From Streptomyces sp. NBC_00193 (GTDB lineage: Bacteria; Actinomycetota; Actinomycetes; Streptomycetales; Streptomycetaceae): a stretch of DNA of 64,000 bases. The stretch lies in the NCBI RefSeq assembly GCF_026342735.1, contig NZ_JAPEMM010000001.1, positions 868,001-932,000 of the forward strand. Reading direction: 5' to 3'. The notes beneath the pieces were generated by a model. That model searched no databases, was not told the origin of the DNA, and saw only the letters and a list, made by a program, of their open reading frames with translations. Positions 8,436-18,216 of this stretch are shown piece after piece. Numbering within the stretch: the stretch's first letter is position 1; each line of letters begins with the position of its first letter. The position numbers and the translations under genes are program-made.

Positions 8436-9317
8436 CTATGCGAACGCGGAGCCGCCCCGGCGCCTACGGGGCGCGCGGCGACCGCCGCGCGCCTGGTCGG
8501 GAACCATGCGGAAGGTGGCGGGCTGTTCCAGCCGGTGCCAGTGCCCGAAGGGCCAGGCGATCACCACGGCCTGGCCGACCACGTCCTTCTCGTCGATCGT
8601 GCCGTGGAAGGCCTCGTCGAGGTGGTAGCGGGAGTCGGCGGAATTCGCCCGGTGGTCGCCCATGACGAAGATCCGCCCGGCGGGCACCTGCACCTCGAAG
8701 CGGATCTCCGAGGGCGCGTTGCCCGGGTTCACGTACGGCTCGTCGAGCGGCGAACCGTTGACGCTGACCCGGCCCCGGGCGTCGCAGCACTTCACGGTGT
8801 CCCCGCCGACGCCGATGACCCGCTTGATCAGGTCCTGTTCGTTCGCCGAGGGCAGCAGGCCGATGAAGGTGAGGGTCTGCTTGATCTGCTTGATGCCCAC
8901 CGGGTCCTCGGCGGGCTGGACGCTGTCGGCGCCCAGCCAGCCTCCCGGGTCCTTGAACACGACCACGTCTCCGCGCTCGACCTCGGAGCCGAACCACGGG
9001 GTGAGCTTGTCCACCAGGACCCGGTCGCCGATCCGGATCGTCTGCTCCATGGAGCCCGACGGGATGAAGAAGGCCTGGACGAGGAAGGTCTTGAGGATCA
9101 GGGCGATGCACAGCGCGACCACCACGAGCAGGGGAAGCTCCCCCACCCGGCGGGTACGCCGTCTGCGCCGGACCCGGCGGGCGAGGCGACGCCGTTCGGC
9201 CCGGCCGCCGGGCTCCGCGGGCTCTGCCGCAGGCTCCCGCTCCGGCTCCGCATCGGCGCCTCCGTCGGCGTCCGCGGACTCGTCCCAGCCGCCCCGCGGG
9301 CGCCCGCGGTTACCCAC
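8436..9317 (-). CDS. sipX: type I signal peptidase (SipX-like)
   Basis: This 293-residue S26 peptidase has an Arg- and Ala-rich cytoplasmic N-terminus and a membrane span LPLLVVVALCIALILKTF. The Ser motif is FIPSGSMEQTIRIGDRVLVD, the Lys motif DLIKRVIGVGGDTV, and the terminal motif VMGDHRANSADSR. Unlike the two following paralogues its C-terminus (RRAPRRRRGGSAFA) is basic, not hydrophobic, so there is no C-terminal anchor. GTG 9317 overlaps the stop of the preceding sip gene by 8 bp. GTG 9344 is an equally open alternative start. The tight overlap indicates co-transcription with the upstream gene. Confidence 0.92.
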   Translation of the reverse strand: MGNRGRPRGGWDESADADGGADAEPEREPAAEPAEPGGRAERRRLARRVRRRRRTRRVGELPLLVVVALCIALILKTFLVQAFFIPSGSMEQTIRIGDRVLVDKLTPWFGSEVERGDVVVFKDPGGWLGADSVQPAEDPVGIKQIKQTLTFIGLLPSANEQDLIKRVIGVGGDTVKCCDARGRVSVNGSPLDEPYVNPGNAPSEIRFEVQVPAGRIFVMGDHRANSADSRYHLDEAFHGTIDEKDVVGQAVVIAWPFGHWHRLEQPATFRMVPDQARGGRRAPRRRRGGSAFA

Positions 9318-10122
9318 GGCCCCCGCCCACGGATCCCGCGTCACCCCAGCGCGACACCGGCCAGCCGATCCAGTCGGCCCGACCGATCACCTTCTCCACC
9401 GGCACCATCCCCCCGCCCGGCTCCCCCAGGTGGTCCCGGGAGTCCCGGGACTGGGAACGATGATCACCCATGACCCACAGGCTCCCAAGGGGCACGACGA
9501 TGCGGAACGGCACTTTCGATCCCGAGTCGCCCGGGAAGAGGTACGGCTCGTCCAGCAGGACCCCGTTGACCTTGATCCGGCCCTTGTCGTCGCACACCAC
9601 GTCGTCGCCGCCGACGCCCACGACCCGCTTCACGAAATCGGTGTCCGAGGGCTCGGCCAGCCCGAGCGCCGAGGCCGCCCCGTGCAGGGCTTCGCCGAGG
9701 GGATTCCCGTCCGGGTCCTCCCGTACGAAGGAGCCCTTGCCGTCGAAGACCACGACGTCCCCGCGCTCCGGCAGGTCGCCGAAACGGTACGCCAGCTTGT
9801 TGACCAGCACCCGGTCCCCGACGGCGAGTGTGGGCTCCATCGAGCGGCTCGGGATCAGGAAGGGCTGGAGCACGAAATTGCTGAACAGCAGCAGGAAGGC
9901 GGTGCAGACCACGCCGAGCAGCCCGGCGCGCCGCCAGGTCAGCCAGCCGGCCTTCCCGGGGTCCCGGTCCGAGTCCGATTCCAGGTCAGGGGCAGTGTCT
10001 TCGCCTGCTCCCGCGCCTGCGTCCGGGGCCGGACCCGCTCCGGAAAGCACGAAACGCGACCGCCCCTCCCCCTCGTCGGGGGAAGAGTGGCCGCGCTGCG
10101 TGTGAGGTGCTTCGGTGTCCAT
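9310..10122 (-). CDS. sipW: type I signal peptidase (SipW-like)
   Basis: This 270-residue enzyme is the first sip gene of the cluster. A single membrane span (GLLGVVCTAFLLLFSNFVL) is followed by the catalytic Ser in LIPSRSMEPTLAVGDRVLVN, the Lys in FVKRVVGVGGDDV and the motif VMGDHRSQSRDSRDH. It has no C-terminal hydrophobic anchor. The start ATG at 10122 is clear. The gene begins 44 bp downstream of the rplS stop on the same strand, so read-through from rplS is possible. The four enzymes share the catalytic dyad but differ in N-terminal tails, spacing and anchors. This suggests different substrate preference or regulation, which is inference. Confidence 0.92.
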   Translation of the reverse strand: MDTEAPHTQRGHSSPDEGEGRSRFVLSGAGPAPDAGAGAGEDTAPDLESDSDRDPGKAGWLTWRRAGLLGVVCTAFLLLFSNFVLQPFLIPSRSMEPTLAVGDRVLVNKLAYRFGDLPERGDVVVFDGKGSFVREDPDGNPLGEALHGAASALGLAEPSDTDFVKRVVGVGGDDVVCDDKGRIKVNGVLLDEPYLFPGDSGSKVPFRIVVPLGSLWVMGDHRSQSRDSRDHLGEPGGGMVPVEKVIGRADWIGWPVSRWGDAGSVGGGRG

Positions 10123-10166
10123 CGAGGGCGAGCCTATCCGGCCGACCCCTCAACCCCGAGAGCAGA

Positions 10167-10517
10167 TCAGCGGTCGCGCTTCTCCTTGATCTTCGCGGCC
10201 TTGCCGCGGAGCTCACGGAGGAAGTACAGCTTGGCGCGACGCACGTCACCGCGGGTGACGAGCTCGATCTTCTCGAAGATCGGGGAGTGGACCGGGAAGG
10301 TACGCTCCACGCCGACGCTGAAGGAGACCTTGCGGACCGTGAAGGTCTCGGAGACGCCGGCGCCCTGGCGGCGGATGACGACACCCTTGAACTGCTGGAT
10401 ACGGGAGCGGTTGCCCTCGATCACGCGGACGTGAACGTTGACGGTGTCACCCGGGCGGAAGGCCGGGAGGTCCGAGCGCAGGGTGGCGGCGTTGACGCCA
10501 TCGAGCAGGTGAGACAT
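10167..10517 (-). CDS. rplS: 50S ribosomal protein L19
   Basis: This 116-residue protein is a full-length bL19, with [33 protein letters not shown] and [17 protein letters not shown]. It sits at the subunit interface of the large ribosomal subunit. It is the last gene of the rimM-trmD-rplS group, but a 134-bp gap separates it from trmD. That gap contains a perfect 6-bp hairpin (CCCCTG/CAGGGG, 10613-10627) with no T-run, so a separate promoter or leader is plausible. The start ATG at 10517 gives the conserved N-terminus MSHLLDGVN. Confidence 0.97.
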   Translation of the reverse strand: MSHLLDGVNAATLRSDLPAFRPGDTVNVHVRVIEGNRSRIQQFKGVVIRRQGAGVSETFTVRKVSFSVGVERTFPVHSPIFEKIELVTRGDVRRAKLYFLRELRGKAAKIKEKRDR

Positions 10518-10651
10518 GAGATTCGTCTGCTTTCTTCGCATGACGCCACAGGTCGCCGATGCGGGGTTTCCGGAGAGAATTCGGGAGCTGCGGGACTCCG
10601 CGGACGACGGTCCCCCTGTGGCAGGGGCGTACGCGAGCACACAGCAGCCGC

Positions 10652-11473
10652 CTATTCTTCCACGGTCTGGGGCCTGCGCCAAAATCGGCCGTCGGGGGAC
10701 GGCTTCCAGCCGAGGATGCTCAGCAGCTCGCGGTCCTTCTTGTCGAAGGCGGAGGCCTCGCAGCGCTCGATCAGATCCGGGCGGTTGGCCGCCGTGCGGC
10801 GGAAGGCCTCGTCGCGGCGCCACCGGGCGATCTTGCCGTGGTGGCCGCTGACCAGCACGTCGGGGATCCCGTGGCCGCGCCACTCCGGGGGCTTGGTGTA
10901 GACGGGCCCCTCCAGCAGGTTGGCCATGTCCCCGGGCGCGAAGGAGTCGTCGCGGTGCGATTCGGCGTTGCCGAGCACCCCGGGCAGCAGCCGGGCCACG
11001 GCCTCGGTGACGACCAGGACGGCAGCCTCGCCGCCGGCCAGGACGTAGTCGCCGATGGAGACCTCGTAGACCGGGAGGCGCGTGGCGTACTCGTCCATGA
11101 CCCGGCGGTCGATGCCCTCGTACCGGGCCGGGGTGAAGATCAGCCAGGGGCGTTCGGAGAGTTCGACGGCCAGTTCCTGGGTGAACGGCCGGCCGCTGGG
11201 GGTCGGGACGACGATGACGGGCCCGTGCGCGCCCGCCTCGTAGCCGTCGGCCAGGGCGGCGTCCAGGGCCTCGCCCCACGGCTCGGTCTTCATGACCATG
11301 CCGGGACCGCCGCCGTAGGGGGTGTCGTCCACCGTGTTGTGCCGGTCGTACGTCCAGTCCCGCAGGTCGTGGACGTGTACGTCGAGCTGGCCGCGCGCCC
11401 GCGCCTTGCCGACCAGGGAGACGTTGAGCGGTTCCAGGTACTCGGGGAAGATCGTGACGACGTCGAGACGCAT
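10652..11473 (-). CDS. trmD: tRNA (guanine-N1)-methyltransferase TrmD
   Basis: This 273-residue SPOUT enzyme methylates G37 of tRNAs that read codons starting with C or G, preventing +1 frameshifts. Diagnostic segments are [13 protein letters not shown] at the start, [24 protein letters not shown], the trefoil-knot SAM site [15 protein letters not shown], and the catalytic loop [10 protein letters not shown]. The C-terminal tRNA-binding domain is intact through RPQTVEE. The start ATG at 11473 overlaps the rimM stop by one base (TGATG), so the two are translationally coupled, as in most bacteria. Confidence 0.97.
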   Translation of the reverse strand: MRLDVVTIFPEYLEPLNVSLVGKARARGQLDVHVHDLRDWTYDRHNTVDDTPYGGGPGMVMKTEPWGEALDAALADGYEAGAHGPVIVVPTPSGRPFTQELAVELSERPWLIFTPARYEGIDRRVMDEYATRLPVYEVSIGDYVLAGGEAAVLVVTEAVARLLPGVLGNAESHRDDSFAPGDMANLLEGPVYTKPPEWRGHGIPDVLVSGHHGKIARWRRDEAFRRTAANRPDLIERCEASAFDKKDRELLSILGWKPSPDGRFWRRPQTVEE

Positions 11474-12084
11474 CAGGCGTCTTCCCCGTCCCGGACCTCG
11501 GCCCCGGCCTCGTCGGCGTCCCCGCCGGTCCCGGCGTCCTCGTCCTCGTCCCGGGTGGAGACCACGATCGCCTCGCGCTCGTCGATGAGACCGGGCGGCG
11601 GGGTGATGACGCAGCGCTGCTCTTCGAGGTCGATCTCGGCGACGATCTCCTCGACGAAGGGGATCATCACCTCGGTGCCGTCCGGGCGCTCGACGATGAA
11701 CAGGTCCTGCGAGGGCAGGTGGGAGATCTCGGTGATCCGGCCGATCACCGTGCCGTCCTCGAGAACCACGTCGAGGTCCATCAGCTGGTGGTCGTAGTAC
11801 TCGTCGTCCTCGGCCGGCAGCTCCGCCGGGTCCACGTCGGCGATGAGCAGGATGTTGCGCAGCGCCTCGGCGCCGGTGCGGTCCTTGACCCCGGCGAAGC
11901 GCAGCATCAGCCTGCCGCTGTGCACCCGGCCCGCCTCGACCGTCAGCGGTCCCGCCGATGCCGGGTCGGTCCGGAGCACGGCGCCGGGCCCGAGCCGCAG
12001 CTCGGGCTCGTCGGTCCGCACCTCGACGGTGACCTCACCCTTGATCCCGTGGGCGCGGCCGATCCGCGCGACTACCAGCTCCAC
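11473..12084 (-). CDS. rimM: ribosome maturation factor RimM
   Basis: This 203-residue protein has the RimM N-terminal beta-barrel ([25 protein letters not shown]) and the PRC-barrel domain ([22 protein letters not shown] ... [21 protein letters not shown]). It assists assembly of the 30S head and binds uS19. The last 30 residues are an acidic Asp/Glu/Ala-rich tail, which is longer than in E. coli but common in Streptomyces. It is the first gene after the strong hairpin at 12111-12148, so its expression may depend on read-through or on a promoter in the 81-bp gap. Confidence 0.95.
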   Translation of the reverse strand: MELVVARIGRAHGIKGEVTVEVRTDEPELRLGPGAVLRTDPASAGPLTVEAGRVHSGRLMLRFAGVKDRTGAEALRNILLIADVDPAELPAEDDEYYDHQLMDLDVVLEDGTVIGRITEISHLPSQDLFIVERPDGTEVMIPFVEEIVAEIDLEEQRCVITPPPGLIDEREAIVVSTRDEDEDAGTGGDADEAGAEVRDGEDA

Positions 12085-12110
12085 TGTCCATCTCTCCTGT
12101 TCAGACGACG

Positions 12111-12148
12111 ACGGGCCGGGGTGGGCGCAATCGCCCTCCCCGGCCCGT
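12111..12148 (-). terminator. strong hairpin between khpA and rimM
   Basis: Arms ACGGGCCGGGG-T-GGGCG and CGCCC-T-CCCCGGCCCGT pair over 16 bp around a CAAT loop, with one T-T mismatch. It lies downstream of khpA on the minus strand, inside what is usually one operon. It may act as a partial terminator that lowers rimM-trmD-rplS expression relative to rpsP. There is no clear T-run. Confidence 0.75.
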
Positions 12149-12165
12149 GCCGGTGTATCAAATTC

Positions 12166-12405
12166 TCAGCGGACCTGGTCCACGTCGACGAGGTCGACGC
12201 GGATCCCCCGGCCGCCGATGGCGCCCACGACGGTACGCAGAGCACGTGCGGTGCGGCCGTTGCGGCCGATCACCTTGCCGAGGTCGTCGGGGTGGACCCG
12301 GACCTCCAGCACCTGCCCGCGGCGCAGGTTGCGCGAGGCGACCTGCACTTCGTCGGGGTTGTCCACGATGCCCTTCACGAGGTGCTCAAGAGCCTCCTCG
12401 AGCAT
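12166..12405 (-). CDS. khpA: KH-domain RNA-binding protein KhpA
   Basis: This 79-residue protein is a single KH domain with the signature VRVHPDDLGKVIGRNGRTARALRTVV (GxxG loop = GRNG). In firmicutes KhpA pairs with KhpB/Jag and affects cell length and sRNA binding. The placement directly after rpsP is conserved across Gram-positives. The gap to rpsP is 2 bp, so it is co-translated. Start ATG at 12405 gives MLEEALEHLVKGIVDNP, the normal N-terminus. Confidence 0.94.
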   Translation of the reverse strand: MLEEALEHLVKGIVDNPDEVQVASRNLRRGQVLEVRVHPDDLGKVIGRNGRTARALRTVVGAIGGRGIRVDLVDVDQVR

Positions 12406-12407
12406 GC

Positions 12408-12851
12408 TCAGGCCTCGGTCGACTCGGCGGTCTCGGCCTCAGCCTCGTCCGCCTTCTTGTCGGCCTTCTTCGCCTTCTGGGTAATGGCTTCGCCCTTGCC
12501 CTCGCCGATGCCCTCGAGGGCCTTGGCGAACTCGTCGAAGGAGCGACGCTTGTTCTCCTTCGTCGCCGGCTGCAGCAGCGGCGCGGGGGCCGGAAGGCCC
12601 TTGTGCGCCTGCCAGTCACCGGTGAGCTTCAGGATGGCGAGCACAGCCTCGGTGGGCTGGGCGCCGACCGACAGCCAGTACTGCGCACGCTCGGCGTTGA
12701 CCTCGATGCGCGACGGGTTGTACGTCGGGTGGTAGATACCGATCTCTTCGATCGCGCGACCGTCCCGACGGGTACGGGCGTCGGCGACGACGATGCGGTA
12801 GTGCGGCTGGCGAATCTTGCCGAGGCGCTTGAGCTTGATCTTGACTGCCAC
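12408..12851 (-). CDS. rpsP: 30S ribosomal protein S16
   Basis: This bS16 has 147 residues. The conserved part is [31 protein letters not shown]...[17 protein letters not shown]. The C-terminal extension of about 50 residues rich in Lys, Ala and Glu ([18 protein letters not shown]) is typical of Streptomyces. The start is GTG 12851 (V-A-V-K), preceded by CAGGAGACACCACTCCA, with AGGAG about 10 nt upstream. An in-frame ATG at 12890 would add 13 unrelated residues and is rejected. The gene heads the rpsP-khpA group. Confidence 0.96.
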   Translation of the reverse strand: MAVKIKLKRLGKIRQPHYRIVVADARTRRDGRAIEEIGIYHPTYNPSRIEVNAERAQYWLSVGAQPTEAVLAILKLTGDWQAHKGLPAPAPLLQPATKENKRRSFDEFAKALEGIGEGKGEAITQKAKKADKKADEAEAETAESTEA

Positions 12852-12874
12852 TGGAGTGGTGTCTCCTGAACTTG

Positions 12875-12902
12875 ACGTGGTTGGGCACATGAGATGCCAC
12901 GT
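12875..12902 (-). promoter_or_regulatory. hairpin in the rpsP 5' leader
   Basis: In the rpsP leader, ACGTGG (12875-12880) can pair with CCACGT (12897-12902), enclosing a GCAC..TGCC-like inner part. It ends about 24 nt upstream of the GTG start and just upstream of the AGGAG site. It could be part of an autoregulatory leader, but only 6 bp are firmly paired. Confidence 0.35.
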
Positions 12903-13042
12903 GGGGTTGCGGTACTCGGGTGCCCGATGGACGCGTCAGCCGGAGGAGAGAGGGGTCCTATGCGACTGTCGAGTACAGCTGTCCATTGTGCCACACGCCC
13001 GCGGCGCGCTCCGCCGGGAGGTCGCGGAGCGAGCCCGCCGGG

Positions 13043-13639
13043 TCAGGAGGCCACCGCGATGGCCACGTCCGGGATGCGGAAGGGCTTCATGCAGCCTCCG
13101 CACACGATCGGGGCCTGCGCCAGTACGGACGGGACCACGCGCACGTTGCGCCCGCAGTCGCAGACCGCCTTGACGCGGACTCCGCCGCCGGAGGACCCGT
13201 GCCGGGCGGCCGGACCGCGGAAGCTGCGCTTGGTGTCGGCGGCCGTGGCGACCGTGTGGGCCTTCAGCGCGCGCTGAAGGCGCTCCATGGTGGGGCGGTA
13301 GCGCTTCTTCGCCTCGGGATTGAGCGAGACCAGGGAGAAGCCGCTGCTCGCGTGCGGCTCGTCGGTGTGGTCCAGCCCCATCTCCTCGGCGATCGCGAGG
13401 AACCTGCGGTTGTGGTAGCGGCCGGCGCGCGAAGTGTCACGCACTCCGCGGGCTGCGGCGATGCCGTGGACTGCCTCGTGCAGCAGTCGCTCGAAGGAGA
13501 GCTCGGCGCCGCAGGCGGACGAGGACTCTCCGATCAGGGACTCGGGCGCGGCAAGGTCAGGCAGCTCGGAGTGGTACCGCTGAATATCGGCCCACGCCTG
13601 TGCCAGCTCTGCGGCGAGAACAGGTGGTGTCGTGCTCAC
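13043..13639 (-). CDS. SprT-like zinc metallopeptidase-type protein
   Basis: The protein of about 198 residues has an HExxH motif (LLHEAVHGIAAARG), followed about 20 residues later by RYHNRRFLAIAEEMGL. The latter resembles the HGxxF third-ligand region of SprT/Spartan-type proteins. The C-terminus has a zinc ribbon (CDCGRNVRVV ... CGGCMKPF). This suggests a zinc-dependent SprT-like fold, perhaps acting on DNA-protein complexes, but activity is not established. I prefer GTG 13639 (MSTTPPVLAAEL); an upstream in-frame start at 13702 adds 21 residues. It stands alone between proS and rpsP. Confidence 0.72.
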   Translation of the reverse strand: MSTTPPVLAAELAQAWADIQRYHSELPDLAAPESLIGESSSACGAELSFERLLHEAVHGIAAARGVRDTSRAGRYHNRRFLAIAEEMGLDHTDEPHASSGFSLVSLNPEAKKRYRPTMERLQRALKAHTVATAADTKRSFRGPAARHGSSGGGVRVKAVCDCGRNVRVVPSVLAQAPIVCGGCMKPFRIPDVAIAVAS

Positions 13640-13785
13640 GTCGTGACAACGAGCCGGGGTGCCCAGGTGTTCCGATTCCGGGCCATTCCAAATTTTTTGC
13701 ACGTACCAGTCAGTTCAGTCTCATGCGTCCCGACGAGGACGGGTGCGCATATCTCCGGAGGAGTCGGTACGTAGTGACGACTACA

Positions 13786-13817
13786 CCCCGGCGCGCGGCG
13801 GGTGCCGCACGCCGGGG
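13786..13817 (-). terminator. hairpin downstream of proS region
   Basis: CCCCGGCG (13786-13793) pairs with CGCCGGGG (13810-13817), just beyond the proS stop at 13842 on the minus strand. It has a GC-only stem with no T-run, as is usual for Streptomyces terminators. Confidence 0.55.
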
Positions 13818-13841
13818 CGTGAGAGCCGTGAGGCGGACCGC

Positions 13842-15254
13842 CTAGTACGAGCGCGCGACGATCGCGAGGTTACCGGGGGCGTCGTCCGCCTGCGGCACCG
13901 ACCCGTCCTCGGCGATCAGGCAGCGCACGGAGACGGCCTGCTCGGCCAGCTTCGCTTCGCCCTCGGGGCCGAGGTCGGCCCACGGGATCCGCGCCCAGCC
14001 GCCGGCGATGGCGGCCTCGGCGGCCTCCTCGATGGTCGAGACGTCGGACGTACGGGCGATGCGGCGCTCGCGGGACTCGCGCAGCAGCTGCGCCTGGTCC
14101 TCCTCGAGCACCTTGGGCAGCAGGGCGGCGAGGTCGGAGATCTGCACGGACTCCTTGCCGCCCGGGATCCGGCGGGCCAGCATCGCGGTGCCGGCCTCCA
14201 GGTCGCGGGGGCCGATCTCGACGCGGACCGGTACGCCCTTGAGCTCCCAGTCCACGGCGCGGCGGCCGAAGGGGGTGTCGACGCGGTCGTCGACGAACAC
14301 CCGCAGGCCCGCGGCCTTGAGCTGGGCGCCCAGCTCGCGGACCTTCGTCACGGCCTCGTCGCCCTTGATCGCCATGACGACGACCTGGACGTGCGCGAGG
14401 CGCGGCGGGACCCGCAGGCCGTTGTCGTCACCGTGCGACATGATCAGGCCACCGACCATGCGGGTCGAAACGCCCCACGAGGTCTGCCAGACGAGCTCCT
14501 GCTTGCCTTCCTTCGACAGGTACTGCGTGTTGAAGGCCTTGGCGAAGTTGGTGCCGAGCTCGTGGCTGGTGCCGAGCTGCAGGGCCTTGCCGTCGCCCAT
14601 CATGCCCTCGAGGGTGAGGGTGTTGATGGCGCCGGCGAAGCGCTCCTTGGCGGTCTTGCGGCCGAGCACGACGTCGATGCCGAGCACGTTGGTCATGAAG
14701 TCGCCGTACACGTCCGTGTGGATGCGGGCGGCGTAGTCGCGGGCGTCCTCGTACGAGACGTGGGCGGTGTGGCCCTCCTGCCAGAGGAACTCGCTCGTAC
14801 GGAGGAACACGCGCGGGCGCATCTCCCAGCGGACCACGTTCGCCCACTGGTTGATGAGCAGGGGCAGGTCGCGGTAGCTCTGGACCCACTTGGAGAAGTA
14901 GTCGTTGATGATCGTCTCGGAGGTGGGGCGGACCACGATGGGCTCGTCCAGCTCCTTGCCGCCGCCGTGCGTGACGACCGCGAGCTCGGGGGCGAAGCCC
15001 TCGACGTGCTCCGCTTCCTTCGTCAGGTACGACTGCGGGATGAACAGCGGGAAGTACGCGTTCTGGGCGCCCGCGTCCTTGATGCGCGCGTCCATCTCCT
15101 GCTGCATCCGCTCCCACAGGCCGTAGCCGTACGGCCGGATGACCATCGTGCCGCGGACCGGACCGTTGTCGGCCAGCTCGGCCTTGTTGATCAGATCCTG
15201 GTACCAGCGGGGAAAATCCTCCGCCTGGGGGGTGAGAACGGGTGCCTTTGCCAT
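13842..15254 (-). CDS. proS: prolyl-tRNA synthetase (short, archaeal/eukaryotic-like type)
   Basis: This 470-residue class II synthetase charges tRNA-Pro. It lacks the large editing insertion of the E. coli type and has the C-terminal region of the archaeal/eukaryotic-like type. Motif 2 is visible as NVVRWEMRPRVFLRTSEFLWQEGHT, the proline site around VVRPTSETIINDYFSKW, and motif 3 around MSHGDDNGLRVPPRLA. The anticodon-binding domain follows (DDRVDTPFGRRAVDWELKGVPVRVEIGPRDLE). Start ATG at 15254 (MAKAPVLTPQ). It is divergent from the methyltransferase gene at 15397. Confidence 0.95.
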   Translation of the reverse strand: MAKAPVLTPQAEDFPRWYQDLINKAELADNGPVRGTMVIRPYGYGLWERMQQEMDARIKDAGAQNAYFPLFIPQSYLTKEAEHVEGFAPELAVVTHGGGKELDEPIVVRPTSETIINDYFSKWVQSYRDLPLLINQWANVVRWEMRPRVFLRTSEFLWQEGHTAHVSYEDARDYAARIHTDVYGDFMTNVLGIDVVLGRKTAKERFAGAINTLTLEGMMGDGKALQLGTSHELGTNFAKAFNTQYLSKEGKQELVWQTSWGVSTRMVGGLIMSHGDDNGLRVPPRLAHVQVVVMAIKGDEAVTKVRELGAQLKAAGLRVFVDDRVDTPFGRRAVDWELKGVPVRVEIGPRDLEAGTAMLARRIPGGKESVQISDLAALLPKVLEEDQAQLLRESRERRIARTSDVSTIEEAAEAAIAGGWARIPWADLGPEGEAKLAEQAVSVRCLIAEDGSVPQADDAPGNLAIVARSY

Positions 15255-15396
15255 GGCGCGAATGGTACGGCGCCCGGGGTGCCGAACGTGAATCGGGTGC
15301 GAATCGGGTGGCGCGCTCCTCTGGACGCGGGGGCGAATCGGGAGTTCTCTGGCAACGGGGGCAAGGGGGCGACACGGAATCAGGAGCGCTCTTTCG

Positions 15397-16074
15397 ATGA
15401 CACCGACGCCGACGGCGACGCTTGTCGCGCGGGACTGGGCGGAGATCCAGGAACGGATGCTGGTACCGCTGTACGAGGCGGTCTACGACCGACTGGAGGT
15501 CGGGCCGGGAGACCGGCTGCTGGGCCTCGACTGCGGGGCCGGACTGGCCCTTCTGCTGGCCTCGGGCCGGGGAGCCCTGGCCACGGGTGTGGAGGCCGAT
15601 CCGGCACGCCGCACGCTGGCCCGGGAGCGCCTCCTGGAGGTCCTCGCGGCCCCTCCGGCGCCCGCGGTGCCCTACGACGTCCTGCTGGCCTTCTCGCCCT
15701 CCCCGGGCGCCCTGGCCGCGGCCCTGCCGGCGCTGCGCCGGCCCGGCGCCGCGGTGGTGCTGGCCGACTGGGGGCCTGCGGAACGGTGCACGGTGCCCTC
15801 CGTCCTGGGCGGCGGGCCGGCCGCGCGGGACCTGGACGCGATGGCGGCGGCCGCCGGGCTGGTGCCGGACGGGTCGGGTCGGGTGTTCTGCCCGTTCGGG
15901 TACGCCGACGTGGACAGCGCGGTGCGCGGGCTGCTGTCGACCGGGCTGTACGAGTGCTCCGACCCGGTGCAGGTGGAGAAGGAACTGGCGGAGGCGCTTC
16001 ACCCGTACGAACGGGGTGACGGGGCCGTCTGGCTGCCGAACATCTTCCGCTACGTCATCGCCCGTACGGCGTAA
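15397..16074 (+). CDS. SAM-dependent methyltransferase-like protein
   Basis: This 225-residue protein has a class I methyltransferase-like fold. Motif I is recognisable as RLLGLDCGAGLALLLA (G-x-D-C-G-A-G), with an acidic residue at the end of strand 2 (TGVEADPARR). The region PYDVLLAFSPSP corresponds to motif IV and is poorly conserved. Substrate is unknown. The C-terminus (DPVQVEKELAEALHPYERGDGAVWLPNIFRYVIA) resembles small-molecule methyltransferases. ATG 15397 has AGGAG about 10 nt upstream. It is convergent with ftsH and separated from it by a perfect terminator. Confidence 0.75.
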   Translation: MTPTPTATLVARDWAEIQERMLVPLYEAVYDRLEVGPGDRLLGLDCGAGLALLLASGRGALATGVEADPARRTLARERLLEVLAAPPAPAVPYDVLLAFSPSPGALAAALPALRRPGAAVVLADWGPAERCTVPSVLGGGPAARDLDAMAAAAGLVPDGSGRVFCPFGYADVDSAVRGLLSTGLYECSDPVQVEKELAEALHPYERGDGAVWLPNIFRYVIARTA

Positions 16075-16093
16075 CCGGCGCGAGCAGCGCAAC

Positions 16094-16127
16094 CGCCGTG
16101 CGGGGCCGCGTACGGCCCCGCACGGCG
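16094..16127. terminator. bidirectional terminator between the methyltransferase gene and ftsH
   Basis: A perfect 15-bp inverted repeat (16094-16108 with 16113-16127) around a CGTA loop fills the 54-bp gap between two convergent genes. Confidence 0.85.
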
Positions 16128-16128
16128 C

Positions 16129-18066
<1,938 letters not shown>

Positions 18067-18146
18067 GTGGCCTCCTTCTGCCGTCCTCCCGGCCGACCAT
18101 AAGCGACAAACCGGACCGTCGCCCCTGGCGGGAGGCCACACGGCGA

Positions 18147-18176
18147 AGCCCCGGCCGGAGTGATCCGGCCGGGGCT
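18147..18176 (-). terminator. ffh terminator
   Basis: A 12-bp perfect stem, AGCCCCGGCCGG with CCGGCCGGGGCT, has a 6-nt loop. It lies 41 bp beyond the ffh stop and upstream of ftsH on the minus strand. Confidence 0.85.
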
Positions 18177-18216
18177 CGTGAGGCTCCGTACTACTGCTGC
18201 TTCGGTTGCCTCGCCG

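Noticed and set aside
10613..10627. L19-type leader for rplS
   Set aside because: Only a 6-bp hairpin without further structure is seen; not enough to claim a leader motif.
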